A stretch of DNA of 64,000 nt from NCBI GenBank assembly GCA_017522255.1, contig JAFWZP010000096.1, positions 1 through 64,000 on the forward strand, in the 5' to 3' direction. The position numbers and the translations under genes were made by a program. The DNA is from Bacteroidales bacterium. GTDB lineage: Bacteria > Bacteroidota > Bacteroidia > Bacteroidales > P3. The notes under the pieces were generated by a model. That model did not search any database, was not told where the DNA came from, and was given only the letters and a program-made list of their open reading frames with translations. Each line of letters opens with the position of its first letter. Position 1 is the first letter of the stretch. Shown piece by piece: positions 37,660 through 47,236 of the stretch.

Positions 37660-39831
37660 CTATTCTATTATCGTCATTTCGTTGATAAGATTCTTAGCAC
37701 CTGCAAACTTGTCGATTATGAAAAGCATATAACGCACGTCGAGGTTGATGCAACGTTGCATATTTTCTTCAAAATCAATGTCGCCACTCATGGCTTCGCT
37801 GTTTCCATCGAAAGCCAAGCCTATCAAATGACCTTCGGCATTCATAACGGGGCTACCGCTGTTGCCGCCTGTAATGTCGTTGTTGGTAATAAAACAAGTA
37901 GGCAGTTCGCCCTTCTTGTTGGCATAGCGACCGTAATCCTTTGCAGCCCAAAGTTCTTTCAATTTGGCGGGAACTATAAATTCGGGATTCATCGGGTCTT
38001 CTTTTTCCATTACACCGTCCAAAGTAGTATAGTAGCTGTAATACACACCATCTCTTGGTTCGTAGGCCAAGCAGTTGCCGTAAGTACAACGGATAGTGCT
38101 GTTTGCATCAGGAGCGATAGGTTTATTGCCGTTCATATCCAACAAGCCATAAACAAACAAGCGTTGCATTCTGTCCATATCAGGAGCAGCATTTTTAACT
38201 TTTTTAGCCACAGCCACATATTCAACATAAGCACCCAAACCGGCTACCACCATAGGGTCTTTGGCAAGCTTTTTCAAGTTGGGTTTTTCCATGAATTTAG
38301 TAAAAGTTTCTTCGTTGGCGAAGACCGATTTTTTCATAGCGTCGGCAGCATATTTTTCAAAGTTGCCTTTGTATTTCTTGTTTATTTCGGCAAGGAATTC
38401 GGGGCAATATTCAGGCTCAATGTTTTTGTAAACGTATTCAAACATTGTGGCAATAGTCTTTTCTTCAAGTGTTTGGTCGTAATCTTTGTAGAAAGTTTTT
38501 ACTTCTTTCATTATTTCGTCCAATATAGCTTGTTTGTCTTGAACCGATGTTTGTTCATCGGCTTGCGACAACATGTTATATATGCCAAAAGCCATCATCG
38601 GCAATTCAGGACCACTAAGCAAACCTTCTGCCAAGTAGGTGCGTGCAGCCATATAGGGTTTGCGAGCTGTTACCATCTTTTCTATTTCCGATAGTACGTT
38701 TTGATATTTAGCATCTTTACCTTTAGCCCATTCGTTGTAGCGGCGTTCTATATCTTGCTTTACGCCGATGGTATTCAAAGCCTTAAGAGCCTTGTTTTGT
38801 TCGTTGGAGTATTTCCAATAGTTTGAGCAGCTGGCATATTTGGAGGCGTATTTAATCTTTACAGCTTGGTCGGCGTTCATAGCTGCCTTCCATACGTTAA
38901 TCTTTTGAGTACGTATTTCGTAGCGTAGCTTGTTGGTGATGTCCATCACTTCTTCAAGGCCATAGGAAGTTACAAAACGGTTTGTAGTACCGGGGAAACC
39001 CATAATCATGGCAAAGTCGTTTTCTTCCACACCTTTAATGTTGATAGGCAGGTGATGTTTAGGTTTCAAAGGCACATTGTCCTTGGAGTATTCGGCCGGC
39101 GAGCCGTCAGGAGCAGTGTAGATACGAAACATCGAGAAGTCGGCAGTATGGCGAGGCCACATCCAGTTGTCGGTATCGCCACCGAACTTACCCATCGATG
39201 AAGGAGGAGCACCTACCAAACGAACGTCCTTGTAAATATTGTGCACAAACAAGAAGAATTGGTTTCCGTTGAACATGCTCTTTACAGTGGCTTCGTAGTT
39301 GGTGCCTTCTTTAGCCTTGTCGGATATTTTTTTCGACACGTCGGCAATAGCTTTGTTGCGTTCAACCTCTGTCATATCGTCGTTAAGGACTGCAAGCACT
39401 TCTTTTGTAACGTCTTCTACACGTACAAGAATGGAAGCAGTAAGACCTGGATTAGGAAGTTCTTCTTCCATAGTATAAGCCCAAAAACCATCACGAAGAT
39501 AGTCGTGCTCTACGGTAGAGTGTTCTTGGATTTGACCATAACCGCAGTGGTGATTGGTAGTAAGCAATCCTTTGTCCGACACAATTTCGGCAGTACAGAA
39601 ATGCCAGAAAGGCGAGCCGGCGTTGCCAAGTCCCACTATAGCGTCTTTGATACAGCTTTGGTTGATATTGTAAATATCGTCGGCTGTAAGTTTAAAACCT
39701 TTTTGTTGCATATCGCTGTAGTTTTTGCCCAAAAGCGAGAGCAACCACATACCTTCGTCGGCCTTAACCGAGCTTGGTAAAAGCATAAGCATACTCAATG
39801 CCAATGCAAAAAATTTTACCTTTATATTCAT
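37660..39831 (-). CDS. dpp7: S46 dipeptidyl-peptidase (DPP7 type)
   Basis: 723 aa with signal peptide ending SVKADEG. Catalytic His in TTNHHCGY (94/95), Asp in the GGDTDNWMWPRHTADF region, Ser in TGGNSGSPVMN (about 660). The S1-pocket position in LAFDGNSEAM is Gly, the residue that in P. gingivalis distinguishes DPP7 (hydrophobic P1) from DPP11 (Arg, acidic P1). It should act in the periplasm, releasing dipeptides from the N-terminus of peptides. It fits with PepD and PepP nearby and an amino-acid-fermenting lifestyle. It lies 51 bp after rluB on the same strand. Confidence 0.9.
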   Translation of the reverse strand: MNIKVKFFALALSMLMLLPSSVKADEGMWLLSLLGKNYSDMQQKGFKLTADDIYNINQSCIKDAIVGLGNAGSPFWHFCTAEIVSDKGLLTTNHHCGYGQIQEHSTVEHDYLRDGFWAYTMEEELPNPGLTASILVRVEDVTKEVLAVLNDDMTEVERNKAIADVSKKISDKAKEGTNYEATVKSMFNGNQFFLFVHNIYKDVRLVGAPPSSMGKFGGDTDNWMWPRHTADFSMFRIYTAPDGSPAEYSKDNVPLKPKHHLPINIKGVEENDFAMIMGFPGTTNRFVTSYGLEEVMDITNKLRYEIRTQKINVWKAAMNADQAVKIKYASKYASCSNYWKYSNEQNKALKALNTIGVKQDIERRYNEWAKGKDAKYQNVLSEIEKMVTARKPYMAARTYLAEGLLSGPELPMMAFGIYNMLSQADEQTSVQDKQAILDEIMKEVKTFYKDYDQTLEEKTIATMFEYVYKNIEPEYCPEFLAEINKKYKGNFEKYAADAMKKSVFANEETFTKFMEKPNLKKLAKDPMVVAGLGAYVEYVAVAKKVKNAAPDMDRMQRLFVYGLLDMNGNKPIAPDANSTIRCTYGNCLAYEPRDGVYYSYYTTLDGVMEKEDPMNPEFIVPAKLKELWAAKDYGRYANKKGELPTCFITNNDITGGNSGSPVMNAEGHLIGLAFDGNSEAMSGDIDFEENMQRCINLDVRYMLFIIDKFAGAKNLINEMTIIE

Positions 39832-39882
39832 CGTATTTTAGTGTTTTTGTTATTACTTTTATATTACAATATATTTTAATTA

Positions 39883-41163
39883 TTACAGCATCTTAAGGAA
39901 AGATACTTCTTTGTCCGAAAGTAGTCTCCAGCGTCCGCGAGGAAGATCTTTCTTAGTAAGCCCTGCAAAGACTACACGATCCAACTTACACACTTCATAT
40001 CCCATTGCTTCGAATATGCGGCGTACAATACGATTGCGTCCTGAGTGCAACACTACCCCTACTATGTTTTTGTGTTCGCCATTGCCCACATATTGCACAT
40101 CATCAACAGCAATCTCACCATCTTCAAGCATCAATCCGTCCACCATGCGTTGCATATCAGCATGTGTCAAGTTTTTATCAAGTTCTACATGATATATCTT
40201 TCGTGCTCCTGTAGAAGGGTGAGTAAGTTTTTTGGCCATATCGCCATCGTTTGTAAACAGAAGTACCCCTGTGGTATTTCTGTCCAAACGTCCAACAGGA
40301 TATATTCGTTCTTTGCAAGCGTTTTCTACCAACATCATCACTGTTTTGCGTTCTTGAGGGTCGTCGCTGGTTGTTATATATCCCTTAGGTTTGTTTAGTA
40401 GGACGTAACGTTTCTTTTCCGACACTAAGCGTTCACCTCCGTAGTTTACTATATCGTCTGGTTTTACTTTGTATCCCATTTGAGTTACCACTTCACCATT
40501 CACGCTTACCACACCACTGGCTATCAACACATCGGCTTCGCGACGCGAACATATACCGGCGTTGGCTATATATTTGTTTAAGCGCACCGTACCATCGTCT
40601 TTCTTTTTGTTTTCCAAAGCTTTAACAGCCGATTTGTAATTGTGTCGTTGACCGGCGCTTACTCTACGCTCTAAGTATTGCATATCATCGTCGGTGATGT
40701 CGTCGTAATCGTTGTAGCGATTGTTTCTTCCACGGCTTTCATTACGATTATTTTTGGTGCTGCGTGCTTTGTGGTCAAAACGATCGCTGCTATCCCAGTA
40801 ACCATTGTTGTCATTGTTTCGATACGAAGGTCTACGTTTTGAGCGGTCATTGTCGTTGCTACGTTCTTTTTTATCAAACGAACGAACCGATTTTTTTTGA
40901 TCTTTCATATTTTTGCTATAATTCGACGAAAGGTCGAAGGACGACGATTGCCCCATTTCGATGTCAAACCAATTGGTGTCGATATTACGTTCTTCACGTT
41001 CCCAATCGTTGCGACGAGAAGGTTTTCCAAATGTTTTGCCATCTTTTTTGTCGGCATATTTACGGTCGCCGGCATAACCTTTGCTGTTGCGATTTTTGAA
41101 GTCGTCAGACTTTTTAAATCCTTTTCCACCATCGCGGCGGTAATTGTTTCTTCTATTTTCCAT
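39883..41163 (-). CDS. rluB: 23S rRNA pseudouridine synthase RluB-like with disordered N-terminus
   Basis: 426 aa. The first 190 residues are low-complexity and very rich in Arg, Asn, Asp and Lys, probably disordered and RNA-binding. The rest is an S4 domain (RLNKYIANAGICSRREAD, about 190-250) and the RsuA/RluB catalytic domain with GRLDRNTTGVLLFTND (catalytic Asp) and HSGRNRIVRRIFEAMGY. It makes pseudouridine in 23S rRNA; the RluB versus RsuA substrate cannot be settled by eye. Long N-terminal tails are common in Bacteroidetes members. It lies downstream of recA. Confidence 0.9.
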   Translation of the reverse strand: MENRRNNYRRDGGKGFKKSDDFKNRNSKGYAGDRKYADKKDGKTFGKPSRRNDWEREERNIDTNWFDIEMGQSSSFDLSSNYSKNMKDQKKSVRSFDKKERSNDNDRSKRRPSYRNNDNNGYWDSSDRFDHKARSTKNNRNESRGRNNRYNDYDDITDDDMQYLERRVSAGQRHNYKSAVKALENKKKDDGTVRLNKYIANAGICSRREADVLIASGVVSVNGEVVTQMGYKVKPDDIVNYGGERLVSEKKRYVLLNKPKGYITTSDDPQERKTVMMLVENACKERIYPVGRLDRNTTGVLLFTNDGDMAKKLTHPSTGARKIYHVELDKNLTHADMQRMVDGLMLEDGEIAVDDVQYVGNGEHKNIVGVVLHSGRNRIVRRIFEAMGYEVCKLDRVVFAGLTKKDLPRGRWRLLSDKEVSFLKML

Positions 41164-41208
41164 AAAACTATTTAAATAGTAAGCATCACTGCTTTATTAC
41201 ATTTAATA

Positions 41209-41634
41209 TTACTGTCCAAACTTTAATCTATACCACGACACATTTTCTAATGCCTGTGTATCCAACACTATATATATCTCCTTTGCCATCATAAGAAATA
41301 TTTTCAAATCGCGTTGCGTAAGCCACTCCAGTGCTTTAGGGTCTTTTCGGCAAGCCAAGGCCAAACGTATATTCACCTCGGTAGTGTTTTTTGCTATCCA
41401 GGTTCGCGCCTCTTCTTCGCCATCTATGGCATTTGAAAGAATAGCCAACCATTCGTACTTATGCTTAAAAAGCCACAACATAGCATCTATATCGCCGCGC
41501 ACTGCATTCGAAAAAGCCGCCAATTCGGGGTAGCCATTATCCAAAAGCCAACGAAAAAAATCTTTACGTCCTTTTATAGACTCAAGCAACGCCAACAATA
41601 TTTTTATGTCATATCTCTCAATCCCGGCTATCAT
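41209..41634 (-). CDS. Unknown small helical protein
   Basis: 141 aa, all-helical, with repeated WLxxNGYPELAAFSNAVRGD and WLAILSNAIDGEE patterns that suggest an alpha-solenoid of about 35-residue repeats. No known family comes to mind. It lies between recA (16 bp) and rluB (45 bp) and is likely in their operon. Confidence 0.7.
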   Translation of the reverse strand: MIAGIERYDIKILLALLESIKGRKDFFRWLLDNGYPELAAFSNAVRGDIDAMLWLFKHKYEWLAILSNAIDGEEEARTWIAKNTTEVNIRLALACRKDPKALEWLTQRDLKIFLMMAKEIYIVLDTQALENVSWYRLKFGQ

Positions 41635-41650
41635 TGGTTAGATATTTTTG

Positions 41651-42673
41651 TTATTTTGCCTCTTTCAGTGCCTCTCGAAGTTTTTCTTCTAATTCGTCGG
41701 ATAATTCAGGGTTGTCTTTCAGCAATTGTTTTACACTTTCGCGACCTTGTCCCAACTTGGTATCGCCATAGCTAAACCACGAACCGCTTTTCTTCATCAC
41801 ACCCATCTCAACACATAAATCCACTATTTCGCCGGTTTTGGATATACCTTCACCAAACATAAGGTCAAACTCGGTAGTGCGGAATGGAGGTGCCACTTTG
41901 TTTTTCACTATCTTGACTTTTACACGATTACCGATATGGCTGTCGCCTTCTTTTATAGCCTGAGTGCGACGTATATCAATACGCACCGAAGCATAAAACT
42001 TTAATGCATTACCACCTGTAGTGGTTTCGGGGTTGCCAAACATTACTCCAATCTTTTCGCGCAATTGGTTGATGAATATACAACAACACTTTGTTTTGCT
42101 GATATTGGCAGTAAGTTTACGTAAAGCTTGCGACATCAATCGTGCTTGAAGACCCATCTTGCTGTCGCCCATCTCACCTTCTATCTCACTCTTTGGAGTA
42201 AGAGCTGCCACCGAGTCGATAACAATAATATCGATAGCACCCGAACGGATAAGATTGTCGGCTATTTCCAATGCCTGCTCGCCATTATCGGGTTGCGATA
42301 TCAAAAGATTGTCGATATCCACACCAAGTTCTTTGGCATAAAAGCTATCAAAGGCATGTTCAGCATCTATAAATGCAGCTATACCACCTTTCTTTTGAGC
42401 TTCGGCTATGGCATGTATGGCCAAAGTAGTCTTACCCGACGATTCGGGACCATAAATCTCTATAATTCTACCTTTTGGGAAACCACCTACACCCAATGCC
42501 ATATCCAATCCAACCGAACCTGTGGATATGCACTCCAACTCTTCGATAGGGGCATCGCCCAACTTCATAATTGCTCCTTTTCCGTAATTTTTTTCTATCT
42601 TATCAAGCGTACTTTGTAGTATTTTCAACTTTTCTAATTTCGACGCTTGTGCTTCATCAACTTCTTTTGCCAT
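41651..42673 (-). CDS. recA: Recombinase RecA
   Basis: 340 aa from ATG at 42671-42673 (an in-frame TTG three codons earlier is rejected). Walker [10 protein letters not shown], Walker [13 protein letters not shown], the loop 2 region [22 protein letters not shown], and the C-terminal GKE-like tail. ATP-dependent strand exchange and SOS co-protease. It heads a probable operon recA-unknown-rluB-dpp7. Confidence 0.97.
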   Translation of the reverse strand: MAKEVDEAQASKLEKLKILQSTLDKIEKNYGKGAIMKLGDAPIEELECISTGSVGLDMALGVGGFPKGRIIEIYGPESSGKTTLAIHAIAEAQKKGGIAAFIDAEHAFDSFYAKELGVDIDNLLISQPDNGEQALEIADNLIRSGAIDIIVIDSVAALTPKSEIEGEMGDSKMGLQARLMSQALRKLTANISKTKCCCIFINQLREKIGVMFGNPETTTGGNALKFYASVRIDIRRTQAIKEGDSHIGNRVKVKIVKNKVAPPFRTTEFDLMFGEGISKTGEIVDLCVEMGVMKKSGSWFSYGDTKLGQGRESVKQLLKDNPELSDELEEKLREALKEAK

Positions 42674-42717
42674 AACAATCAATATTTTATTTGTATTAAA
42701 TCTTTTCTATCGGTTTA

Positions 42718-42725
42718 CAAAGATA
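42718..42725 (-). promoter_or_regulatory. recA promoter
   Basis: Minus-strand TATCTTTG with a TTTG (CAAA at 42743-42746) 17 bp upstream gives a plausible -33/-7 pair, 45 bp before the recA ATG. Confidence 0.7.
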
Positions 42726-42865
42726 CGATTTTTTTTTGAATAGCAAAAAAGTTTTGACAACAACAGAAAAAATGTATAGTTCGGTTGTGGTTGTTGTCGA
42801 TACTTAACGACTAAGCAATAGTTAGGATTTTGATTATTTATTGTGTCGAAACGAGCCAATATATT

Positions 42866-42888
42866 CAAAGCAATTTTTAGAAATTGCC
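42866..42888. mobile_element. Solo right end of the GGCAA MITE-like element
   Basis: CAAAGCAATTTTTAGAAATT followed by GCC is identical to the right end of full copies, but no left end or hairpin is nearby. It is a deletion remnant or a solo end. Confidence 0.75.
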
Positions 42889-42911
42889 TTTATAACTTAG
42901 CCTCAAATTTG

Positions 42912-42987
42912 CATCGCGATGTCATAAGATTTACATCTCGAGCTTTTTTGTGCAACGTCGCGAGACCGTTTTATTGACATCGCGAGG
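42912..42987. repeat. Word array E (22-nt period)
   Basis: Words at 42912 (CATCGCGATG), 42934 (CATCTCGAGC), 42956 (CGTCGCGAGA) and 42978 (CATCGCGAGG) are exactly 22 nt apart. They belong to the same word family as arrays F and G. The array lies between the divergent recA and pepD promoters. From 42988 to 43200 I see nothing else of note. Confidence 0.88.
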
Positions 42988-43200
42988 TAATTTTTGACAG
43001 CCATACTGAGGCAAAATTTATGGTATACCGGTATTGCTGCGAAACCCTACTGTGGAACAATTAATGATAGGGTATTTTTTAGATTGGTGATAGGTTGTTA
43101 TTAGTAATGTGTAACTATGATAGAAAAAACCGAAAACGAGAGCTGAACTCTTGCCAATGGTGAAAAGTAAGATTTTTTTTCTCAATTCAAAAAAAAGTCG

Positions 43201-43208
43201 TACCTTTG
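43201..43208 (+). promoter_or_regulatory. pepD promoter
   Basis: TACCTTTG preceded by AGTCG and followed by CAAAAC is a strong -7 element, about 68 bp before the pepD ATG. Confidence 0.75.
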
Positions 43209-43275
43209 CAAAACATAACAGTTCGTTTGCAGTTATTAGTATTAAACCCAAAGTAAAAAAATAAATATACACGAT

Positions 43276-44724
43276 ATGAATATATTAGACAAATTACAAC
43301 CCGAAAGGATATGGCATTATTTTGGCGAAATAATGCGTATTCCACGTCCTTCGAAACACGAAGAACTGATAACAAAATATCTGATTGAATTTGGCGTAAA
43401 CCACGGATTGGAAACCTTTACCGATGAGATTGGCAATGTGCTTATTCGCAAACCGGCTACCAAAGGTATGGAAGACCGCCCATGGGTGTGCCTACAATCG
43501 CATATCGACATGGTGTGCGAAAAGAACAGCGACAAAGTGTTTGATTTCCAAAAAGACGCTATTGTTCCCATTATTGATGGCGAATGGCTCAAAGCCGACG
43601 GCACTACATTGGGTGCCGACGATGGTATAGGAGTGGCCACCGAACTTGCCATTTTAGCCGCTGATGACATCGAACACGGTCCAATAGAATGCTTGTTTAC
43701 AGTGGACGAAGAAACAGGACTCTCAGGAGCTTTTGCACTTAAAAACAATTGGTTGAAAAGCCGCATACTTCTCAATCTCGATAGCGAAGATGAGGGCGAA
43801 ATATTTATAGGCTGTGCCGGCGGTATCGATACCACTGTAGACCTTGGCTACGACAAAGACAGCACAGAATCCGACACCGAAGCTTTTGTTATTAAAGTAT
43901 CGGGACTAAAAGGCGGACACTCAGGCGACGATATAAACAAAGGCCTTGGCTGTGCCAACAAGATAATAACCCGCATACTATGGCGTGCCACCAACGACAT
44001 GGGGCTACGTATTGCCAAACTCGATGGAGGCAACCTACGCAACGCCATAGCTCGCGAAGCTTATGCCATAGTAACACTACCCAAAAGCAATGCCCAAGCA
44101 TGGAAAACTGCCGTTGAACAATTCGAAAAATCGGTACAATACGAGTTCCGCACCACCGAACCGAACCTTAAGGTACAAACCGAAAGTGCCGAAATGCCTA
44201 CAGCATTGATTGACAAAAAAACACAAGTAAACCTACTTAATGCATTGTATGCTTGTGCCCATGGTGTTTTGGCAATGTCGAGAGAGATACCAAACTTTGT
44301 GGAAACATCTACCAACTTGGCATCAGTAAAGATGGACGATGAAAAAATATACATCACCACCAGCCAACGTAGCTCGGTAGAAAGTGCCAAACGTGCCGCA
44401 GCCGAAAAAATAGAAGCTACTTTCCGCCTTATAGATGCACACGTAACCCACGGCGACGGATATCCCGGTTGGACTCCAAATCCCGATAGCAAAATACTAA
44501 AGGTGGCAGTCGAAACATACAAACGACTATTTGGTAAAGAACCTATAGTGCGTGCAATACATGCCGGATTGGAATGTGGACTGATAGGCGAAAAATACGA
44601 AGGCATGGATATGATATCCTATGGCCCCACTCTCAGAGGTGTACACTCACCAGATGAACGCGTGGAAATAAAAACAGTAGAAATGTTTTGGCGACATACA
44701 TTAGAAATATTGAAATCGATTTAA
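43276..44724 (+). CDS. pepD: Aminoacyl-histidine dipeptidase (PepD)
   Basis: 482 aa M20 family zinc peptidase of the PepD branch. QSHIDMVCEKN (His/Asp ligands), LGADDGIGVA (bridging Asp), VDEETGLSG (catalytic and ligand Glu), and a C-terminal GPTLRGVHSPDERV with the last His. It hydrolyses Xaa-His and other dipeptides in the cytoplasm. Length is standard. It is followed by pepP, making a peptide-degradation pair. Confidence 0.94.
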   Translation: MNILDKLQPERIWHYFGEIMRIPRPSKHEELITKYLIEFGVNHGLETFTDEIGNVLIRKPATKGMEDRPWVCLQSHIDMVCEKNSDKVFDFQKDAIVPIIDGEWLKADGTTLGADDGIGVATELAILAADDIEHGPIECLFTVDEETGLSGAFALKNNWLKSRILLNLDSEDEGEIFIGCAGGIDTTVDLGYDKDSTESDTEAFVIKVSGLKGGHSGDDINKGLGCANKIITRILWRATNDMGLRIAKLDGGNLRNAIAREAYAIVTLPKSNAQAWKTAVEQFEKSVQYEFRTTEPNLKVQTESAEMPTALIDKKTQVNLLNALYACAHGVLAMSREIPNFVETSTNLASVKMDDEKIYITTSQRSSVESAKRAAAEKIEATFRLIDAHVTHGDGYPGWTPNPDSKILKVAVETYKRLFGKEPIVRAIHAGLECGLIGEKYEGMDMISYGPTLRGVHSPDERVEIKTVEMFWRHTLEILKSI

Positions 44725-44736
44725 TAATAAATATCC

Positions 44737-44780
44737 AAATCAAGGAAGCATGTTGTACAACAAACATACTTCCTTGATTT
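44737..44780 (+). terminator. Long hairpin between pepD and pepP
   Basis: Perfect 12-bp arms AAATCAAGGAAG (44737-44748) and CTTCCTTGATTT (44769-44780) surround a second palindrome TGTTGTACAACA. It ends 20 bp before the pepP start. No long T-run follows, so it may be a weak terminator, an attenuator or an RNA-processing site. Confidence 0.6.
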
Positions 44781-44800
44781 GCAATAAAAAACACAAAACC

Positions 44801-46189
44801 ATGTTTAGCAAAGAAACATACATATCCCGCAGAGAACAACTGCGCAAAGACGTAAAACACGGCTTGATAATAATACAAGGCAACAACGAAGCCAGCTTCA
44901 ACTATCCTTCGAATACTTATCGTTTTCGTCAAGATAGCACATTTTTATATTTTTTCGGCCTTCAACGCGAAGATCTTATAGGAGTATTGGATTGCGATAG
45001 TGGCGAAGATTGGATATATGCCAACGACTACGACCTCGACGATATAATATGGATGGGCAACCTACCATCGGTGAAAGAATTGGCGGCAAGCGTAGGAGTA
45101 GCTAACAGTGCACCCAAAGCAGCCCTTACCGATGTGGTGAACAAAGCCATAGGAGCAGGGCGCAAAATACACTACCTTCCCCCTTACCGCATGAAAAACA
45201 TGATGGAACTAAGTAATTTATTAGGCATAAACACAAGCCATGTAAACCGCTACGCTTCACTCGAACTTATACATGCCTGTGTAAAACAACGTTCGATAAA
45301 GAGTGCCGAAGAAATAGCCGAAATAGAAAAAGCCATTGCCACAGCCTACGAAATGCATACCACAGCCATGAAAATGGCTATGCCCGGACGCTACGAATAC
45401 GAGTTGGCCGGTGCCATGGAAGGCATAGCTTTGGCACATGGAGGTCCTGTATCGTTCCCTATTATAATGACCATCAACGGTCAAACCCTGCACAACCACA
45501 ACCACAGCAACCAACTAAAAGTGGGACGCATGTTGGTAATGGACGCCGGATGCGAAACAGCCATGAACTATTGTAGCGACATAACACGCTCGGTACCTGT
45601 AGGCGGAAAATTCGACGCACGCCAAAAAGCAATATACGAAATAGTGTTGGCAGCCAACATGGAAGTGATTCGCCTAACCAAACCCGGAATAACATATAAG
45701 GAAATACATACCCAAATGTCGAAAATATTGGCACAAGGATACAAAGACCTCAATATTCTTAAAGGCAATGTCGACGACATAGTAGCCAATGGTGCACATT
45801 CGATACTTATGCCTCATGGTCTCGGCCACATGATGGGACTTGATGTACACGACATGGAAAACTACGGCGAAATAAATGTAGGCTACGACGACGAAACAAT
45901 ACGTAGCGAACAATTCGGTTTAGGATTTTTGCGTCTTGGCAGAAAACTACAACCGGGTTTTGTAATGACCGATGAACCGGGATGCTACTTTATACCGGCA
46001 CTAATAGACAAATGGCACAAAGATGGCACCAATGCAGAGTTTATAAACTTTGATGAACTAGAAAAATACAAAGACTTTGGAGGCATACGTATCGAAGACG
46101 ATTTGTTGGTAACCGAAACAGGATGCCAAGTATTGGGCAAACCAATACCCAAAACAGTAGCCGAAATAGAAGAAACAATGGCACAATAA
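44801..46189 (+). CDS. pepP: Xaa-Pro aminopeptidase (PepP-like, M24)
   Basis: 462 aa from ATG at 44801. N-terminal aminopeptidase-P domain (GLIIIQGNNEAS and LYFFGLQREDL), then the pita-bread M24 domain with metal ligands Asp in MDAGCETAMNYCSDITR, His in HGLGHMMGLDVHD, Glu in TDEPGCYF and Glu in GGIRIEDD. It removes N-terminal residues before proline. An upstream in-frame ATG at 44750 falls in the preceding hairpin and is rejected. Confidence 0.93.
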   Translation: MFSKETYISRREQLRKDVKHGLIIIQGNNEASFNYPSNTYRFRQDSTFLYFFGLQREDLIGVLDCDSGEDWIYANDYDLDDIIWMGNLPSVKELAASVGVANSAPKAALTDVVNKAIGAGRKIHYLPPYRMKNMMELSNLLGINTSHVNRYASLELIHACVKQRSIKSAEEIAEIEKAIATAYEMHTTAMKMAMPGRYEYELAGAMEGIALAHGGPVSFPIIMTINGQTLHNHNHSNQLKVGRMLVMDAGCETAMNYCSDITRSVPVGGKFDARQKAIYEIVLAANMEVIRLTKPGITYKEIHTQMSKILAQGYKDLNILKGNVDDIVANGAHSILMPHGLGHMMGLDVHDMENYGEINVGYDDETIRSEQFGLGFLRLGRKLQPGFVMTDEPGCYFIPALIDKWHKDGTNAEFINFDELEKYKDFGGIRIEDDLLVTETGCQVLGKPIPKTVAEIEETMAQ

Positions 46190-46198
46190 AATAATACA

Positions 46199-46234
46199 TA
46201 AAGAGGCAACTTTTTAACAAAAGCTGCCTCTTTT
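46199..46234 (+). terminator. Terminator of pepP
   Basis: AAAGAGGCA and TGCCTCTTT form a stem, followed by TATTATC. Confidence 0.75.
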
Positions 46235-46333
46235 ATTATCGTTCACACAATATAAATTTCTCATTTCCGTTTATTGCAAAATCATCTCCAAAAAAAATAT
46301 TTCATTTATGTTGGGGAGTGTGAATTTATTTTG

Positions 46334-46341
46334 TATCTTTG
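46334..46341 (+). promoter_or_regulatory. Promoter of the SAM hydrolase gene
   Basis: TATCTTTG preceded by TTTG is a good -7 element, 46 bp before the chosen ATG. Confidence 0.7.
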
Positions 46342-46386
46342 CAAAAACAAAAACAAAAACAAATATTACATAAAAGGGTCAGTTGT

Positions 46387-47169
46387 ATGCAGATAGTAAC
46401 ATTAACTACAGATTGGGGAACCAAAGATTTCTTTTCGGGAATGGTGAAAGCAAAATTGTATTCCAACATATCCGATGTGCAAGTGGTGGACATTACCCAC
46501 GATATAGAGCCATATAATTTGTCAAGCACTGCATTTGTGGTAAAGAATGCTTGTCTTAATTTTCCAAAAGGGACAATACATATAATAGATGTAAACTCCT
46601 TTATAGGCGACAGCTACTTTGTGGTGGTGGAGTACAAAGAACAATACTTTATATGCACCGACAACAAGATGCCCTATTCGGTTTTTGGCGACGAATGCAC
46701 CAATATAATAGAAGTAGATACACATTGGGAGGCCAATTTCTATAATTTTGCAGCACACGACCTTTTTTGCAAAGTGGCAATAATGATAGCCAACGGTACC
46801 CCATTGGACGAAATAGGATACAAACACGACAGCCTGAAAAAATCACAATCTATTGGTTGTATATACGACAATAATAGCATACGTGCCAGCATTATGTATA
46901 TCGACTCCTATGGAAATGCATACCTTAACGTTACATACGAAAAATTTAAGGAAATATCGAAAGGCAGAAAATGTATTGTAAGTATACGGAGCGAAAAACA
47001 TGCTGTGGAAAAACTTTTCTCGTCGTACGACGAACAAAAGAAAGAGTCGCAAATAATACTCACTGTTTCGTCGACAGGATATATAGAGTTAGCTCTCAAA
47101 ATAGCATCAGCCGAACAGTTATTAGGCTTAAGAGTAAGAGAACAAGTGTTGATAACATTTATAGACTAA
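46387..47169 (+). CDS. SAM hydrolase / SAM-dependent halogenase family (DUF62)
   Basis: 260 aa from ATG at 46387. A longer frame starts at 46339, overlapping the promoter. TLTTDWGTKDFFSGMVK, VDITHDIEPYNL, TDNKMPYSV and a C-terminal IMYIDSYGNAYLNV (usual form IDxFGNxxTN) are typical. The bacterial members mostly split S-adenosylmethionine to adenosine and methionine using a water nucleophile. It is a single gene with terminators on both sides. Confidence 0.88.
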   Translation: MQIVTLTTDWGTKDFFSGMVKAKLYSNISDVQVVDITHDIEPYNLSSTAFVVKNACLNFPKGTIHIIDVNSFIGDSYFVVVEYKEQYFICTDNKMPYSVFGDECTNIIEVDTHWEANFYNFAAHDLFCKVAIMIANGTPLDEIGYKHDSLKKSQSIGCIYDNNSIRASIMYIDSYGNAYLNVTYEKFKEISKGRKCIVSIRSEKHAVEKLFSSYDEQKKESQIILTVSSTGYIELALKIASAEQLLGLRVREQVLITFID

Positions 47170-47173
47170 CCAT

Positions 47174-47216
47174 AAAAAAAACCGAGACTCTATCATGATA
47201 TAGTCTCGGTTTTTTA
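47174..47216. terminator. Bidirectional terminator
   Basis: AAAAAAACCGAGACT, a TATCATGATA loop and AGTCTCGGTTTTTT. It serves the convergent SAM hydrolase and the unknown lipoprotein gene. Confidence 0.9.
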
Positions 47217-47236
47217 TGTTGAATAAAATTATAGTT

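Noticed and set aside
44750-44800. Upstream ATG for pepP
   Set aside because: It falls in the compound hairpin; the homologous start is MFSKETY at 44801.
46339-46386. Upstream ATG for the SAM hydrolase
   Set aside because: It overlaps the -7 element, and the extension is a low-complexity Lys/Gln peptide.
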